Source of the DNA: an uncultured Bacteroidales bacterium
GTDB taxonomy: Bacteria; Bacteroidota; Bacteroidia; Bacteroidales; UBA932
Direction: 5' to 3'
Length of the DNA: 64,000 bases
Assembly (NCBI GenBank): GCA_944326365.1
Contig: CALVDR010000005.1
Span: 1 to 64,000, forward strand
Positions 1 to 8,714 of this stretch are shown here, piece by piece. Every line of letters starts with the position of its first letter. Position 1 is the stretch's first letter. The translations under genes and the position numbers were made by a program. The notes under the pieces are model-generated. The model was given only the letters and a program-made list of their open reading frames with translations. It did not search any database and was not told where the DNA came from.

Positions 1-66
1 GATACAAATTTTATATTACATTGGCAATCAATTCGTTATAAAGTTTTATTCTTTTTACGACAGTCC

Positions 67-984
67 CTAATATAATCGTTTGTGATTAGGGCTTGCCGAG
101 CAAGCATTAATTGCATAATTGCCATATCCGGAAGTTTCAATAAAGATATGTCCGTTGCTTCTTGTCGTAAGTACTTTGCCGGAATACACAGCATTATTGA
201 CTTCGTATGAATGCCCGTTTGCCATTGATGAATATTGTGACGAGACATCCGTTCCTTCTTTGCTTGCTTCGGTATCTTTGGAATGAATAACTACATCCAC
301 ATTACCTATTGCATCAAATAAGGCTTTAGGGAAGCCTGATTTATGTCCGTGGTGTGGCGCTATAAGTATTTTTACACCGCTACTTCTCAATGTATTGATA
401 AAATCCGGATTGTTTTTTACCAAATAATCCCATCCAAGGCGTTCAAGATCTCCGCAAAACAATATCCCGACACCGTTATCATATATATAGCGGATGATGC
501 TGGAGTTATTGCGTACTTTGGAGGATAGGTCGTTGTTTTTTACGCAAACATCTACAGGTATGTGACAAGTTTCATTTATCTCAAATCCCCAATCTATTGA
601 GGAAGAAGTGTACCCACGATATTCTTTATCTATAAGCTCTTTGTAATCGAGGTTTATTTCATCCCCATCCGGGAACTGTTCATAGTCATTTTTAAGAACG
701 AGATATGGCGTCAATTCATTTACGACTCGACGGGCATTTCGGACATGGTCGTCATCAGGATGAGTAATATGTAATAATGTTATCGGGTATATACGTCCAT
801 TATTATAGTCCGTTAAATATCTGCTACCGAGCCAATCTTCATATCGATGAAATATATCGGCTGGATTGGCTTTATCTGAACCGAGACTGCATCCGCAATC
901 AATCATCATAGTTTTTCCATTGGATGATGTCACGAAAGCGCAAGCAGCATCTCCTACGTCACATATTATAATCTTCATCGACAT
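67..984 (-). CDS. ComEC-like metallo-beta-lactamase-fold hydrolase
   Basis: A protein of about 305 residues related to the extracellular/hydrolase MBL domain of ComEC/Rec2-type proteins, here without any membrane segments and so probably a soluble metal-dependent (phosphodi)esterase. The metal-binding core reads THPDDDH (in place of the classical HxHxDH), followed by GDLE and APHHGH near residues 185-215. It opens with MKIIICDVGDA, the usual first strand with its Asp. I start at the ATG at 984 (MSMKII) instead of 1017 because the extra residues upstream are not family-like; the ATG at 978 is also possible. It is transcribed away from the mobilization genes. Fold assignment is secure; substrate is unknown. 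Solo MBL proteins of this kind occur in accessory and defence loci, but that role is inferred only. Confidence 0.75.
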   Translation of the reverse strand: MSMKIIICDVGDAACAFVTSSNGKTMMIDCGCSLGSDKANPADIFHRYEDWLGSRYLTDYNNGRIYPITLLHITHPDDDHVRNARRVVNELTPYLVLKNDYEQFPDGDEINLDYKELIDKEYRGYTSSSIDWGFEINETCHIPVDVCVKNNDLSSKVRNNSSIIRYIYDNGVGILFCGDLERLGWDYLVKNNPDFINTLRSSGVKILIAPHHGHKSGFPKALFDAIGNVDVVIHSKDTEASKEGTDVSSQYSSMANGHSYEVNNAVYSGKVLTTRSNGHIFIETSGYGNYAINACSASPNHKRLY

Positions 985-1234
985 GTCATTCTTTTTAAGA
1001 AAGTTAGACCAAAGCATGTGCCATTATAATTTATGGCAGATTTTTGACAAATTGTCATACTGATACGAACTATATTCGTTCTAATATCAATGCACACCGA
1101 CAATAAATAGTATTATAGTTTTATAGAATCTATGGTTATATGTTAACTTGATTTTTTATTATAATTTATCTCGTAAATATAAGATTTTCATTATCTTCGT
1201 GGAGTATTATCCAAGTGTTTGAGGAGGTCGGTTT

Positions 1235-1705
1235 GTGAGAGAGAATAGAACACGATATGTGAATGTCCGGTTTTCTGAGGACGAATTCTGCAGGCTTTCA
1301 TCTTTGATGAATTTGTCGGGGTATAACAACAGGTCCAAATTCATCAGGGAAACTATCCTGTCACGCAGGGTAAGGCGCAGGAATTTGAGTCGTAATGAAA
1401 CGAATCTTATCAAACAGATTGAACTTCTTCGTCTGGATATCAAGCGTATCGGTGTCAATTATAATCAGCGTGTCCGCGCATTGAATACCATTGCTTCCAG
1501 AGCAGACAATGGAGGTGCGCTTGCCATACAGTATGGCTATTTCGAATTCGATATGACTTCCATGAAGCATATGATGGAAGATATAGTCTCTAAAATGAAT
1601 GAAATAGTAGACCTTGTATCTGTGTATGGCAATGATATCGGGCAGTCAAATACTAACGAAACTGTACAGTCTGAACTATATGATAATATAACAAATATTC
1701 TATAA
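1235..1705 (+). CDS. Plasmid mobilization accessory protein (MobB/MbpB/MobC-like)
   Basis: A 156-residue protein that looks like the small relaxosome accessory proteins of Bacteroides mobilizable elements. The N terminus (RYVNVRFSEDEF, residues 7-18) is the typical beta-strand/helix entry of a ribbon-helix-helix DNA-binding domain, followed by a basic stretch (SRRVRRRNLSR) and a predicted helical C-terminal half. Such proteins bind oriT and help the relaxase nick. The start is a GTG at 1235, supported by a strong Shine-Dalgarno GAGGAGG at 1221-1227, unusual in this phylum and diagnostic here. It is followed 13 bp later by an SSB gene and then the relaxase. Function is inferred from sequence style and neighbours. 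Confidence 0.7.
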   Translation: MRENRTRYVNVRFSEDEFCRLSSLMNLSGYNNRSKFIRETILSRRVRRRNLSRNETNLIKQIELLRLDIKRIGVNYNQRVRALNTIASRADNGGALAIQYGYFEFDMTSMKHMMEDIVSKMNEIVDLVSVYGNDIGQSNTNETVQSELYDNITNIL

Positions 1706-1718
1706 CCCATTTTCAATT

Positions 1719-2024
1719 ATGCAGACAATATTTTTAACAGGCAATCTCACATCAGACTGTGAGACATTCAAGGGAAAGGATGAGAAAGAGTTCGTAATGT
1801 TCACTGTTGCTGTCAATGATCTGCAGGACAAGGAAAGCGGCCCGACTTATTATTCTTGCAGGATGAGGAAAAGCGGAGTATCGGAATTTTTAAAGAAAGG
1901 AAAATTCGTAGCCGTTTCTGGTTCTTTGAAGGTTTCTCAAAAGGAGAAAGACGGCAAGACTTATACGAATTTTGATGTCTGGGTGGCAAGTCTGGATGTG
2001 CCTTTTACCCGTCATGATATGTAA
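1719..2024 (+). CDS. ssb: Short single-stranded DNA-binding protein
   Basis: A 101-residue OB-fold SSB. It begins MQTIFLTGNL and shows the family pattern of an N-terminal strand, FTVAVND, YYSCRM, and the FVAVSGSLKVS strand, ending in FDVWVASL. It lacks the disordered acidic C-terminal tail of chromosomal SSB, so it is a short element-borne version. Position between the mobilization accessory gene and the relaxase suggests that it coats the transferred strand. The chromosomal ssb would lie elsewhere. Confidence 0.85.
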   Translation: MQTIFLTGNLTSDCETFKGKDEKEFVMFTVAVNDLQDKESGPTYYSCRMRKSGVSEFLKKGKFVAVSGSLKVSQKEKDGKTYTNFDVWVASLDVPFTRHDM

Positions 2025-2060
2025 TTTCCGGATAACTCCGGCTTCGCTTCCTTTATTCCA

Positions 2061-3239
2061 ATGGTAGTGAATATATGCAGATCCGCTGCCCATAGTGGGG
2101 CAAGTTCTAGGTATAGTGAGAAGAAGGTAGCTACGGAAAAGGCTTTAGTAGTATATTCATCGCGTATAGAAGACTTGAATCGTCCCGAAACGACATTTGA
2201 AAGGTATGAGAAAGGAAGTCTCCGATGCGAGAAAATGTCTTTTCACGCATCGGTCAATCCATCTGCCGATGATAAAATGTCTGATAACGAGGTTATCTCT
2301 ATGATCAAAGACCTTATGTTCGGTCTCGGATATGGCAATCAGCCATATATTATCTATAAACACGAGGATATCGAAAGACACCATTATCATATTGTGTCAG
2401 TGAGGGTAGATGAAAAAGGACGGAAAATAAATGACTCTTACGAGTATAGGCGCTGCTCGGCCATACTTTCAGCTTTATCACGGAAATATGGCTTCACTGT
2501 CGGAAAAGGAAAGAAATCCGCACAGAAAACAACTAATATGAGTGCAAGGCCGAATGTCTTCAAAGGTTTTGATCCAAGGATAGGAAATATCGCTGGACAG
2601 ATGAAGTCAATAGCAAGTTATGCCTTGACATACCATTTCACATCTGAACGTCAGTTCAGGCTTCTCATGCATTCATTCAATGTGGATGTCAGATTTGGAC
2701 AAATGGGAAAGGCGGACGGTTTGATTCTGACAGGCATTAATCCAAGAACTGGCGAGCAATCGGCAAAGCCAGTCTATATAAAAGATCATAAGATATCTGT
2801 CGATTCAGTCTCAAGAATTTCAGCGGACTCGTATATAGATTCTAATGACAGAAGTGTAAGGCAAGCCGGTCGCATAATCAAATCGCTATTGCCAATATCT
2901 ATATCAGAATCTCATTACAGGCATCTGCTTGCAAATAAAGGTATAACTGTAGAGTTAGTCAAAACGGAGGATGGCAAAATTGCCGATGCTGTATTTATAG
3001 ATCACTTATCAAAGTGTTGCTTAGGAATAGAATCAATCAAGGGACTTAATGCCGATATGCTGGATTCAATGAGTCATTCGCAGTGGATGATTGGTGCGAC
3101 GGAAGAGTCTGTCAGTGCTGACAGGAATAAAGATTATCCCGATTACTTGGAACTGGCTATAATGGCTTTAGGGGCAGAACAGAGCCGCAGACATGAGGAC
3201 GAGGATATTATGCGGAAGGGTAGACGGAGGTCTATGTAA
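2061..3239 (+). CDS. Relaxase / mobilization nuclease (MobA-type)
   Basis: A 392-residue relaxase that should nick oriT and pilot the strand during conjugative mobilization. The metal-binding histidine motif is clear: KHEDIERHHYHIVSVRV near residues 104-120. A candidate catalytic tyrosine is the N-terminal Y of SSRYSEKK (about residue 18). The C-terminal half shows no recognised helicase or primase domain. It follows ssb by 36 bp and precedes the coupling protein by 11 bp, giving the order accessory, ssb, relaxase, coupling protein. No T4SS channel genes are visible, so this is a mobilizable and not a self-transmissible module as far as the window shows. Confidence 0.85.
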   Translation: MVVNICRSAAHSGASSRYSEKKVATEKALVVYSSRIEDLNRPETTFERYEKGSLRCEKMSFHASVNPSADDKMSDNEVISMIKDLMFGLGYGNQPYIIYKHEDIERHHYHIVSVRVDEKGRKINDSYEYRRCSAILSALSRKYGFTVGKGKKSAQKTTNMSARPNVFKGFDPRIGNIAGQMKSIASYALTYHFTSERQFRLLMHSFNVDVRFGQMGKADGLILTGINPRTGEQSAKPVYIKDHKISVDSVSRISADSYIDSNDRSVRQAGRIIKSLLPISISESHYRHLLANKGITVELVKTEDGKIADAVFIDHLSKCCLGIESIKGLNADMLDSMSHSQWMIGATEESVSADRNKDYPDYLELAIMALGAEQSRRHEDEDIMRKGRRRSM

Positions 3240-3250
3240 AGTAATCTGCA

Positions 3251-5137
3251 ATGGATACAAGAACAAAACCGATATTTTCCATGTTCCTGATGATTTCAGG
3301 AGCAATTCTGATTCTTATAATATACTATTATTCGTATCCGTTATGGGTGGGTATAGGTTTGGGAGGAAGATTGTCAGATGCCGTAATTTATGAGCTTTAC
3401 TCCTCAGGGATAATGACTTCACAGTTATCGGTAAGGCTTGTTTGTCTTTTCTTTTGTACCGTTTCTGTAATAGTAAGAAGCGGAAGTCCGAGAAATTCGA
3501 CGTGGCTCGAAGTCCTTTTGCCTCTTGCTACAGGACTGTGCTTGTTTTTCATTGCCGCTGCTTTCGAAGGAGTTGCAATGGTGCTCTGTACTGTATCCGG
3601 GTATTTGCTGTATTTTTCCGGTGCTGTACTTTTAGGCAGAAAGTATCGCAGTTTTAATCCGAATCTACCGGATTACTGGGATACTTTTCCTCAATGTCAG
3701 GAACTTGTGGATAATGAATACAGTGTCAATATCCCTTTTAAATACCAGTATAAAGGTAAGAGACATAGCGGATACATTAATGTTGTTTCCCCTTTCAGGG
3801 GAGTACTTGTTATGGGAACGCCTGGATCCGGAAAGTCATTTTCAGTCTACGGCCCGTTCATACATCAGATGATCAGAAAGGGGTATTCAATGTTCCTGTA
3901 TGATTATAAATATCCGGATCTTACTTTGAGGGTGATGAATGAACTTCTGGATAATTATTCATGCTATGATGTAAAACCGAAGATGTATGTCATAAACTTT
4001 GACGATCCTTTATATTCGCATAGATTCAATCCTCTGCATCCGGACTATCTATCCGATCCTATAGATGCAACGGAAATAGCGGAAATAATAATGAGAAATG
4101 TAAACAGAGGGTCTGGGCAGGAGAGGGATGATTTCTTTTCGTTGTCTGCCAGGTGTTATATTGATTTGCTGATTTGGTTTCTGAAGATATATGAAGACGG
4201 GAAGTACTGCACATTTCCGCATCTGATTGAACTGATGGGGCAGGATTATCGGGAGGTTTTCGATGTCTTGAAAAAGTACGATGAACTTGAAGTCAAAAGG
4301 AATACATTTGAAGATGCTATCAAGGACAAGGCATATGAGCAGTTGCAAGGACAGATAGCTTCTGCACGGGTCCCGTTAAACCGCTTTGCTTCCAAGACTT
4401 TGTATTGGACATTGTCAGGCAATGATTTTCAACTGACCATAAATGATCCGGAACATCCGAAGATAATATGCGTTGGCAATAATCCGAAAAGACAGTCTGT
4501 CTACGGTACAACACTGGCTCTGTTGGCTTCGCAGCTATTCAAGGTTATAAACGTGCCCGGGAAACGGCATTCGGCCGTATTGATAGATGAGTTGCCGACT
4601 ATATATCTTAAGGATTTGGGCAACCTTATTGACACTGCTCGAAGTAATAAAGTCGCAGTAGTAGCAGGTATTCAGGATAAGTCCCAGTTGATAAGGGATT
4701 ATGACAAGAAAGAAGCAGATGTAATATTCAATACAGTCGGAACAGTGTTCTCCGGATCTGTCAAGGGAGAAACGGCGGCAGGACTCAGCAAGACTTTCGG
4801 ACAGATTGAGAGAGAGACACGTTCATTTCAAGAAGGTAATTCATCTGAAAATACAACCTTTTCGTATCAGATAAGAGATGTCCTTCCTCCTGATAAAATA
4901 GAAGCATTGTCGCAGGGAACATTTTGTGGATATGTTTCAGACAGTTTTAACCAGAAAGTCCATCCTAAAATCTTCTGCGGTGAAATTGATGCAGGACGGC
5001 AACCTGTCCACAATGAAACTATTCCCTTGATAGTACAGATGACAAGAGAGGAGATAAACGGGGAGATAGATAAGAATTATCGCAAGATACATCAGGACAT
5101 TTGCGATATCATACTGAAAGAACTGAATGCCCCGTGA
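3251..5137 (+). CDS. Type IV coupling protein (VirD4/TraG-like)
   Basis: A 628-residue membrane-anchored ATPase that links the relaxosome to a type IV secretion channel. Several hydrophobic segments occupy roughly residues 8-130. The P-loop reads MGTPGSGKSF (about residues 187-196), followed by MFLYDYKYPDL, and the Walker B-like strand AVLIDELPTIY lies near residue 440; a further conserved QDKSQL follows about 30 residues later. Length and order match Bacteroides MobC/TraG-type coupling proteins. Having its own coupling protein but no visible mating-pair genes is typical of mobilizable elements that use a helper T4SS. Confidence 0.88.
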   Translation: MDTRTKPIFSMFLMISGAILILIIYYYSYPLWVGIGLGGRLSDAVIYELYSSGIMTSQLSVRLVCLFFCTVSVIVRSGSPRNSTWLEVLLPLATGLCLFFIAAAFEGVAMVLCTVSGYLLYFSGAVLLGRKYRSFNPNLPDYWDTFPQCQELVDNEYSVNIPFKYQYKGKRHSGYINVVSPFRGVLVMGTPGSGKSFSVYGPFIHQMIRKGYSMFLYDYKYPDLTLRVMNELLDNYSCYDVKPKMYVINFDDPLYSHRFNPLHPDYLSDPIDATEIAEIIMRNVNRGSGQERDDFFSLSARCYIDLLIWFLKIYEDGKYCTFPHLIELMGQDYREVFDVLKKYDELEVKRNTFEDAIKDKAYEQLQGQIASARVPLNRFASKTLYWTLSGNDFQLTINDPEHPKIICVGNNPKRQSVYGTTLALLASQLFKVINVPGKRHSAVLIDELPTIYLKDLGNLIDTARSNKVAVVAGIQDKSQLIRDYDKKEADVIFNTVGTVFSGSVKGETAAGLSKTFGQIERETRSFQEGNSSENTTFSYQIRDVLPPDKIEALSQGTFCGYVSDSFNQKVHPKIFCGEIDAGRQPVHNETIPLIVQMTREEINGEIDKNYRKIHQDICDIILKELNAP

Positions 5138-5151
5138 CGGGTGGATCATGA

Positions 5152-5469
5152 TTATTCGGATTTCCTTGAGTATTTCCGTTTCAAAGTTATCTTTGCCTCA
5201 TAGCCAAGGGCATTGGCCAGTTTTTCAAAATCCGATAATTTGCAGTCATCGTTAGAGAATTTGAGGTAAAGTCCTGAACGGGATAGATTGCATCTCTTGC
5301 ATAGTTCAAGAATGTCTACTCCTTCTTTTATTGCGACTTGCAGAATCGGCAACATTCGAGGTCCCACCATTGCAGAAAGGGATGCCGGCAGTGATTTTTT
5401 CTTGTGTATCTTCTGAAGAATCTTGTCTGATTTTTTAGAAGGTATTTTCGTGATATCTGCTTTGTTCAT
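5152..5469 (-). CDS. Small helix-turn-helix protein
   Basis: A 105-residue basic protein. After a Lys-rich N terminus, residues 55-95 contain an XRE-like HTH pattern (VDILELCKRCNLSRSGLYLKFS followed by LSDFEKLANALGYEAKITLK). It is encoded opposite to the mobilization genes, between the coupling protein and the primase, and is likely to be a regulator of one or both. Its promoter region (5470-5618) is shared with the divergent primase. The exact family is not recognised. Confidence 0.6.
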   Translation of the reverse strand: MNKADITKIPSKKSDKILQKIHKKKSLPASLSAMVGPRMLPILQVAIKEGVDILELCKRCNLSRSGLYLKFSNDDCKLSDFEKLANALGYEAKITLKRKYSRKSE

Positions 5470-5618
5470 TATGTTTATATATCTTGTTTATCAGTTATTT
5501 ACTAATATCGATAAATCTTCTAACTTTGACAGTTAATCGGTAATTGATGTCTATAATTATGGACAAAAATAATAAAATAGTTTGATATAGTACAATATAG
5601 TTTGAAATAATTTTTGCA

Positions 5619-6509
5619 ATGTTTGACAATCCTTTTTATAACTTTCCAATAGACAGGATTCTTGAAGAGCTTGGCTGTAAAAAAGGAGGCAAGGATATGT
5701 ATTTTTCTCCATTCAGGGAAGAGTCGGAGGCCTCTCTGCATATTGACAGAGAAAAGAATCTCTGGTATGATCACGGATCTGGCTTAGGCGGCACGAATGT
5801 CCAGCTGATAATGCTTGCCAGACATTGCAGCCAGAAAGAAGCATATAGTTTCATTGCATCTATCGATCCTACATTATCAGCCAGCAAATCTGTGCCTGAC
5901 AAGAAGAAAAATTCAGAAATAATATCTGTCAGAGAGATCCGGAGCGGATATCTTCTCCGTTATCTGGAAAGAAGAAAGATTCCTGTCGAACTGGCGAGGG
6001 TATATTGTAAAGAAGTCATAGTCAGGAATAATGAAAGAGGTCAGAATTTTACACTGGTCGGTTTTGAAAACAATGCTGGTGGATATGCCCTCAAATCTCC
6101 GGGCGGATTGAAGTCGACATCCAGGGCAGGGATAACTACAGTCAATATTGAAGGCAAACGTTCAGTGGTGCCGACAACTGACAATGTTTCTATTTTCGAA
6201 GGTTTTTTTGACTTCTTGTCATGGCTCGTTCTCCAAAGCGCAACTGTACCAAGTTGTGACACCATCGTCTTGAACTCTGTCAACAACCTGAATAAGGCCG
6301 AGGCATATATAAAGTCTCATTCCAAGGCAATGTGTTTCCTTGACAATGATCAGGCCGGCCGCAAGGCACTTGAATCAGTCAGGCGGATGATCCCGGACAA
6401 TGGAATCAAAGACATGTCGTGTCTTTACGACAAGTATAAGGATTTGAATGAGATGCTCCAGTCGTCACGAGGTTATGATCTGGATAAAAGCCTTTCCAGA
6501 AAAATATAG
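5619..6509 (+). CDS. CHC2/Toprim DNA primase
   Basis: A 296-residue DnaG-like primase carried by the element. Residues 1-75 resemble a CHC2 zinc-finger region with poor retention of the cysteines (FSPFREESEASLHI, WYDHGSGLGGTNVQLI). The Toprim domain follows, with the catalytic-Glu motif SIFEGFFDFLS near residue 190 and the DxD-type motif CFLDNDQAGRKAL near residue 245. There is no helicase-interaction domain. Such short primases prime the complementary strand of an incoming or replicating single strand, consistent with the adjacent mobilization genes and structured DNA at 6615-6727. Confidence 0.8.
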   Translation: MFDNPFYNFPIDRILEELGCKKGGKDMYFSPFREESEASLHIDREKNLWYDHGSGLGGTNVQLIMLARHCSQKEAYSFIASIDPTLSASKSVPDKKKNSEIISVREIRSGYLLRYLERRKIPVELARVYCKEVIVRNNERGQNFTLVGFENNAGGYALKSPGGLKSTSRAGITTVNIEGKRSVVPTTDNVSIFEGFFDFLSWLVLQSATVPSCDTIVLNSVNNLNKAEAYIKSHSKAMCFLDNDQAGRKALESVRRMIPDNGIKDMSCLYDKYKDLNEMLQSSRGYDLDKSLSRKI

Positions 6510-6614
6510 ATGGGTTTTATGAAGTAGTAACTTTTGAACCTTAAATATTTAGGCATATCATATTCGCAAATTTATTTTTATAGACTGACCAGCCTTGTTT
6601 TATTGATGCAAAGG

Positions 6615-6727
6615 TACGCTGTCATGCTTTAACCGAAGGCCTGAAATGAATTTCAGCCAAATTCTTCCTTACTGCGTAAGAGTAATTTGACTGAAAGGCC
6701 TCCTTTAAAAGCATTGCTGACAGCGTA
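6615..6727. other. Structured non-coding element (cloverleaf-like inverted repeats)
   Basis: The 304-bp gap between primase and parB holds no ORF but a nested set of inverted repeats. The outer stem is TACGCTGTCA (6615-6624) with TGACAGCGTA (6718-6727), extended by TGCTTTAA with TTTAAAAGCA. A side hairpin is CTGAAAT/ATTTCAG (6641-6656), an inner stem is CAAATT (6658-6663) with AATTTG (6684-6689), and the apex is CTTAC/GTAAG (6668-6680). This could be a single-strand origin, a primase or ParB site, or a structured RNA. No known family is recognised. Confidence 0.6.
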
Positions 6728-6800
6728 ATCCTGCATCCGTAAAACCTGCTTCTGGCCAATCAGAGTTATGGTAAATGGCAGGTGTGGTATATCGTTTAAC

Positions 6801-6808
6801 TAAATTTG
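6801..6808 (+). promoter_or_regulatory. -7 box of the parB-like gene
   Basis: TAAATTTG fits the Bacteroidetes TAnnTTTG box. The ATG of the ParB gene is only 7 bp downstream, so a transcript from here would be almost leaderless. No good -33 TTTG is seen at the usual distance. Confidence 0.45.
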
Positions 6809-6814
6809 TGTAGT

Positions 6815-8530
6815 ATGGAAAATGCAGTTTCTACATCAGAAATCACAATGATTTCATTGGCAAATCTCAAGCCTGGCAGATTCAACCCTCGCAAATATTT
6901 TGACGAGAAAGCAGTGTCTGAGCTTGCTGAGAGTATATGCCGGCAAGGAGTTTTACAGCCAATCGGTGTCCGTAGTTCAGATGATTCGGGCATCTATGAA
7001 ATTATCTACGGAGAACGCAGATTCAAGGCGTCGTTGAAAGCAGGTCTGACTGAAATTCCGGCGATTGTCCATCATGTCTCGGATGAAGCCGCTCAAGAAC
7101 TGGCTGTGACAGAGAATCTGCAGAGAAAAGATGTCTCACCGATGGAAGAAGCGAGAGCTTATCAGAATCTTATACAGACGGGCCGTTACGATGTGAAAGC
7201 GTTGTCCGAACGATTCGGGAAAAGCGAGAATTATATCCGCGCTCGGCTGAGTTTTTCATCGTTGATCCCTGAGATTGCAGAACTTTTGGATGCCGATGAG
7301 ATTACCATCAGTCTTGCGAATGAAATATGTCATTATAGTGAAGATATCCAAAAAGATGTTTACGAAAAGCATTTGAAGGATAGTCGCGGATATTGCAGCT
7401 GGAGAGGAGTCAAGGCTCAGGAAATCAGATCTTACCTTCAGAATAGCTATACTGCTGACCTGAAGAATTATCTGTTTGATAAGTCGGCATGTTTTTCTTG
7501 TCAGGACAATACCAACAATCTGGTACTGTTTTGTGATGGAGGCTGTGGCAAATGTGCCAACATGGATTGTCTTGAAGAAAAGAATGTCTCTTTTATCGTG
7601 GAAAAGGCTCTCGATATTATGAGCCAATATCCGGCTGTCGTTTTATGTCATTATGAGTATAACTACAATCTTGCTGCTGTTGAACGTCTTTCATCGATGG
7701 GGCATGAATTGGAGACAGTCGCTTATGGCCTTATATCATTTCCTGGCAAACCTGACATGCCGGAGAAAGCGGATTTTGATACGGAGGCCGATTATGAGAA
7801 TGCTTATGAAGGATTCGAGCAGGAATTGTCCGAATATTCTCGCACTATTGAAGAAATCGAGAGAAGAATTCTTGCCGGTGAATTGATGCGTTATGCCAGA
7901 ATCGGTTTGTATGATGTTTCTTTATGTTATGTGGAGATTGCGGGTGAGAATGATATAAAAGCCAAGGAGCAGTTGACGCCGTTGGCCAAACTTGAAAAAC
8001 GCGACAGACGTAATAAGGAAATTGCCGATGAAAAGACAATCGAGGATGTAAGGAAGCAGATCAGGGATGTGGACATGGTTGAATCCAAGTTCGGCGCTGA
8101 TGAGGACAAGATGGTGTATTTTTTCCTTATGTCATCACTGAGGCATGAACACTTCAAGGTGGTCGGATTGGATGAGAGTCATTCTGCGTATATTTCGGAT
8201 GAAGAAAAGCTGAATGTCGTTTCAAACCTGTCTACCAAGGCGAAAGCTGTTATCAGGAGAGATTTCCTGGTGTCCAGGTTTCAGGATCGGTATATCAGCG
8301 ATACTGCAAAATCTCTGTTGCTTGATTTCGCGCAGAAACACATGCCTGATGAACTCGCAAATATCAAGAAAACATATTACGACGTCTATGAGAAACGTCA
8401 CAAACGAATCGAAGAGCGGAAAACGGCTCTAATGGCGGCAGGCCAGTCAAATCATAATATACATGAAGCCGTAGACGATGCAGACGATCTTAATGAAAGT
8501 CTGTCTGGACAGGGCAAAGAGGTCGCGTAA
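6815..8530 (+). CDS. ParB/Spo0J-family nuclease/partition protein
   Basis: A 571-residue ParB-like protein, much longer than chromosomal ParB. Residues 10-110 form the ParB N domain with the signature GERRFKASLKAG and the CTP-binding-type TENLQRKDVSPMEEA. A HTH follows (DVKALSERFGKSENYIRARL, about residues 124-143). A six-cysteine cluster (CFSC, CDGGCGKC and a last Cys, about residues 224-252) should bind zinc, as in other long plasmid and phage ParB proteins. The C-terminal half is helical and charged. No parA is visible. The true start is the ATG at 6815; an upstream TTG at 6806 overlaps the promoter box. Confidence 0.82.
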   Translation: MENAVSTSEITMISLANLKPGRFNPRKYFDEKAVSELAESICRQGVLQPIGVRSSDDSGIYEIIYGERRFKASLKAGLTEIPAIVHHVSDEAAQELAVTENLQRKDVSPMEEARAYQNLIQTGRYDVKALSERFGKSENYIRARLSFSSLIPEIAELLDADEITISLANEICHYSEDIQKDVYEKHLKDSRGYCSWRGVKAQEIRSYLQNSYTADLKNYLFDKSACFSCQDNTNNLVLFCDGGCGKCANMDCLEEKNVSFIVEKALDIMSQYPAVVLCHYEYNYNLAAVERLSSMGHELETVAYGLISFPGKPDMPEKADFDTEADYENAYEGFEQELSEYSRTIEEIERRILAGELMRYARIGLYDVSLCYVEIAGENDIKAKEQLTPLAKLEKRDRRNKEIADEKTIEDVRKQIRDVDMVESKFGADEDKMVYFFLMSSLRHEHFKVVGLDESHSAYISDEEKLNVVSNLSTKAKAVIRRDFLVSRFQDRYISDTAKSLLLDFAQKHMPDELANIKKTYYDVYEKRHKRIEERKTALMAAGQSNHNIHEAVDDADDLNESLSGQGKEVA

Positions 8531-8545
8531 TTTTTATCATCTGTC

Positions 8546-8578
8546 AAGGCTGTCTCTACTTTTGAGGCGGCCTTGAAG
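8546..8578 (+). terminator. Weak terminator-like hairpin after parB
   Basis: CAAGGC and GCCTTG form a short stem just downstream of the parB stop codon. There is no strong T-run, so termination here is only possible. Confidence 0.3.
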
Positions 8579-8681
8579 GTCAAGATAAACGACAATATGC
8601 CATTTGTGGATAAAATCAGTTAATAATTTAAACTTACGTATTGATATCTCTGAAATATTAGGTTTTTATCAAGATAAAATT

Positions 8682-8689
8682 TAATTTTG
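8682..8689 (+). promoter_or_regulatory. -7 box upstream of rloA-like gene
   Basis: TAATTTTG matches TAnnTTTG and lies 25 bp before the ATG of the ATPase gene, so the RloAB-like pair probably has its own promoter independent of parB. Confidence 0.45.
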
Positions 8690-8714
8690 CGTTAAACTTT
8701 AACGGAATCGCATC

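Noticed and set aside
6615..6727. A retron msr-msd interpretation of the structured element
   Set aside because: No reverse transcriptase gene is present nearby.
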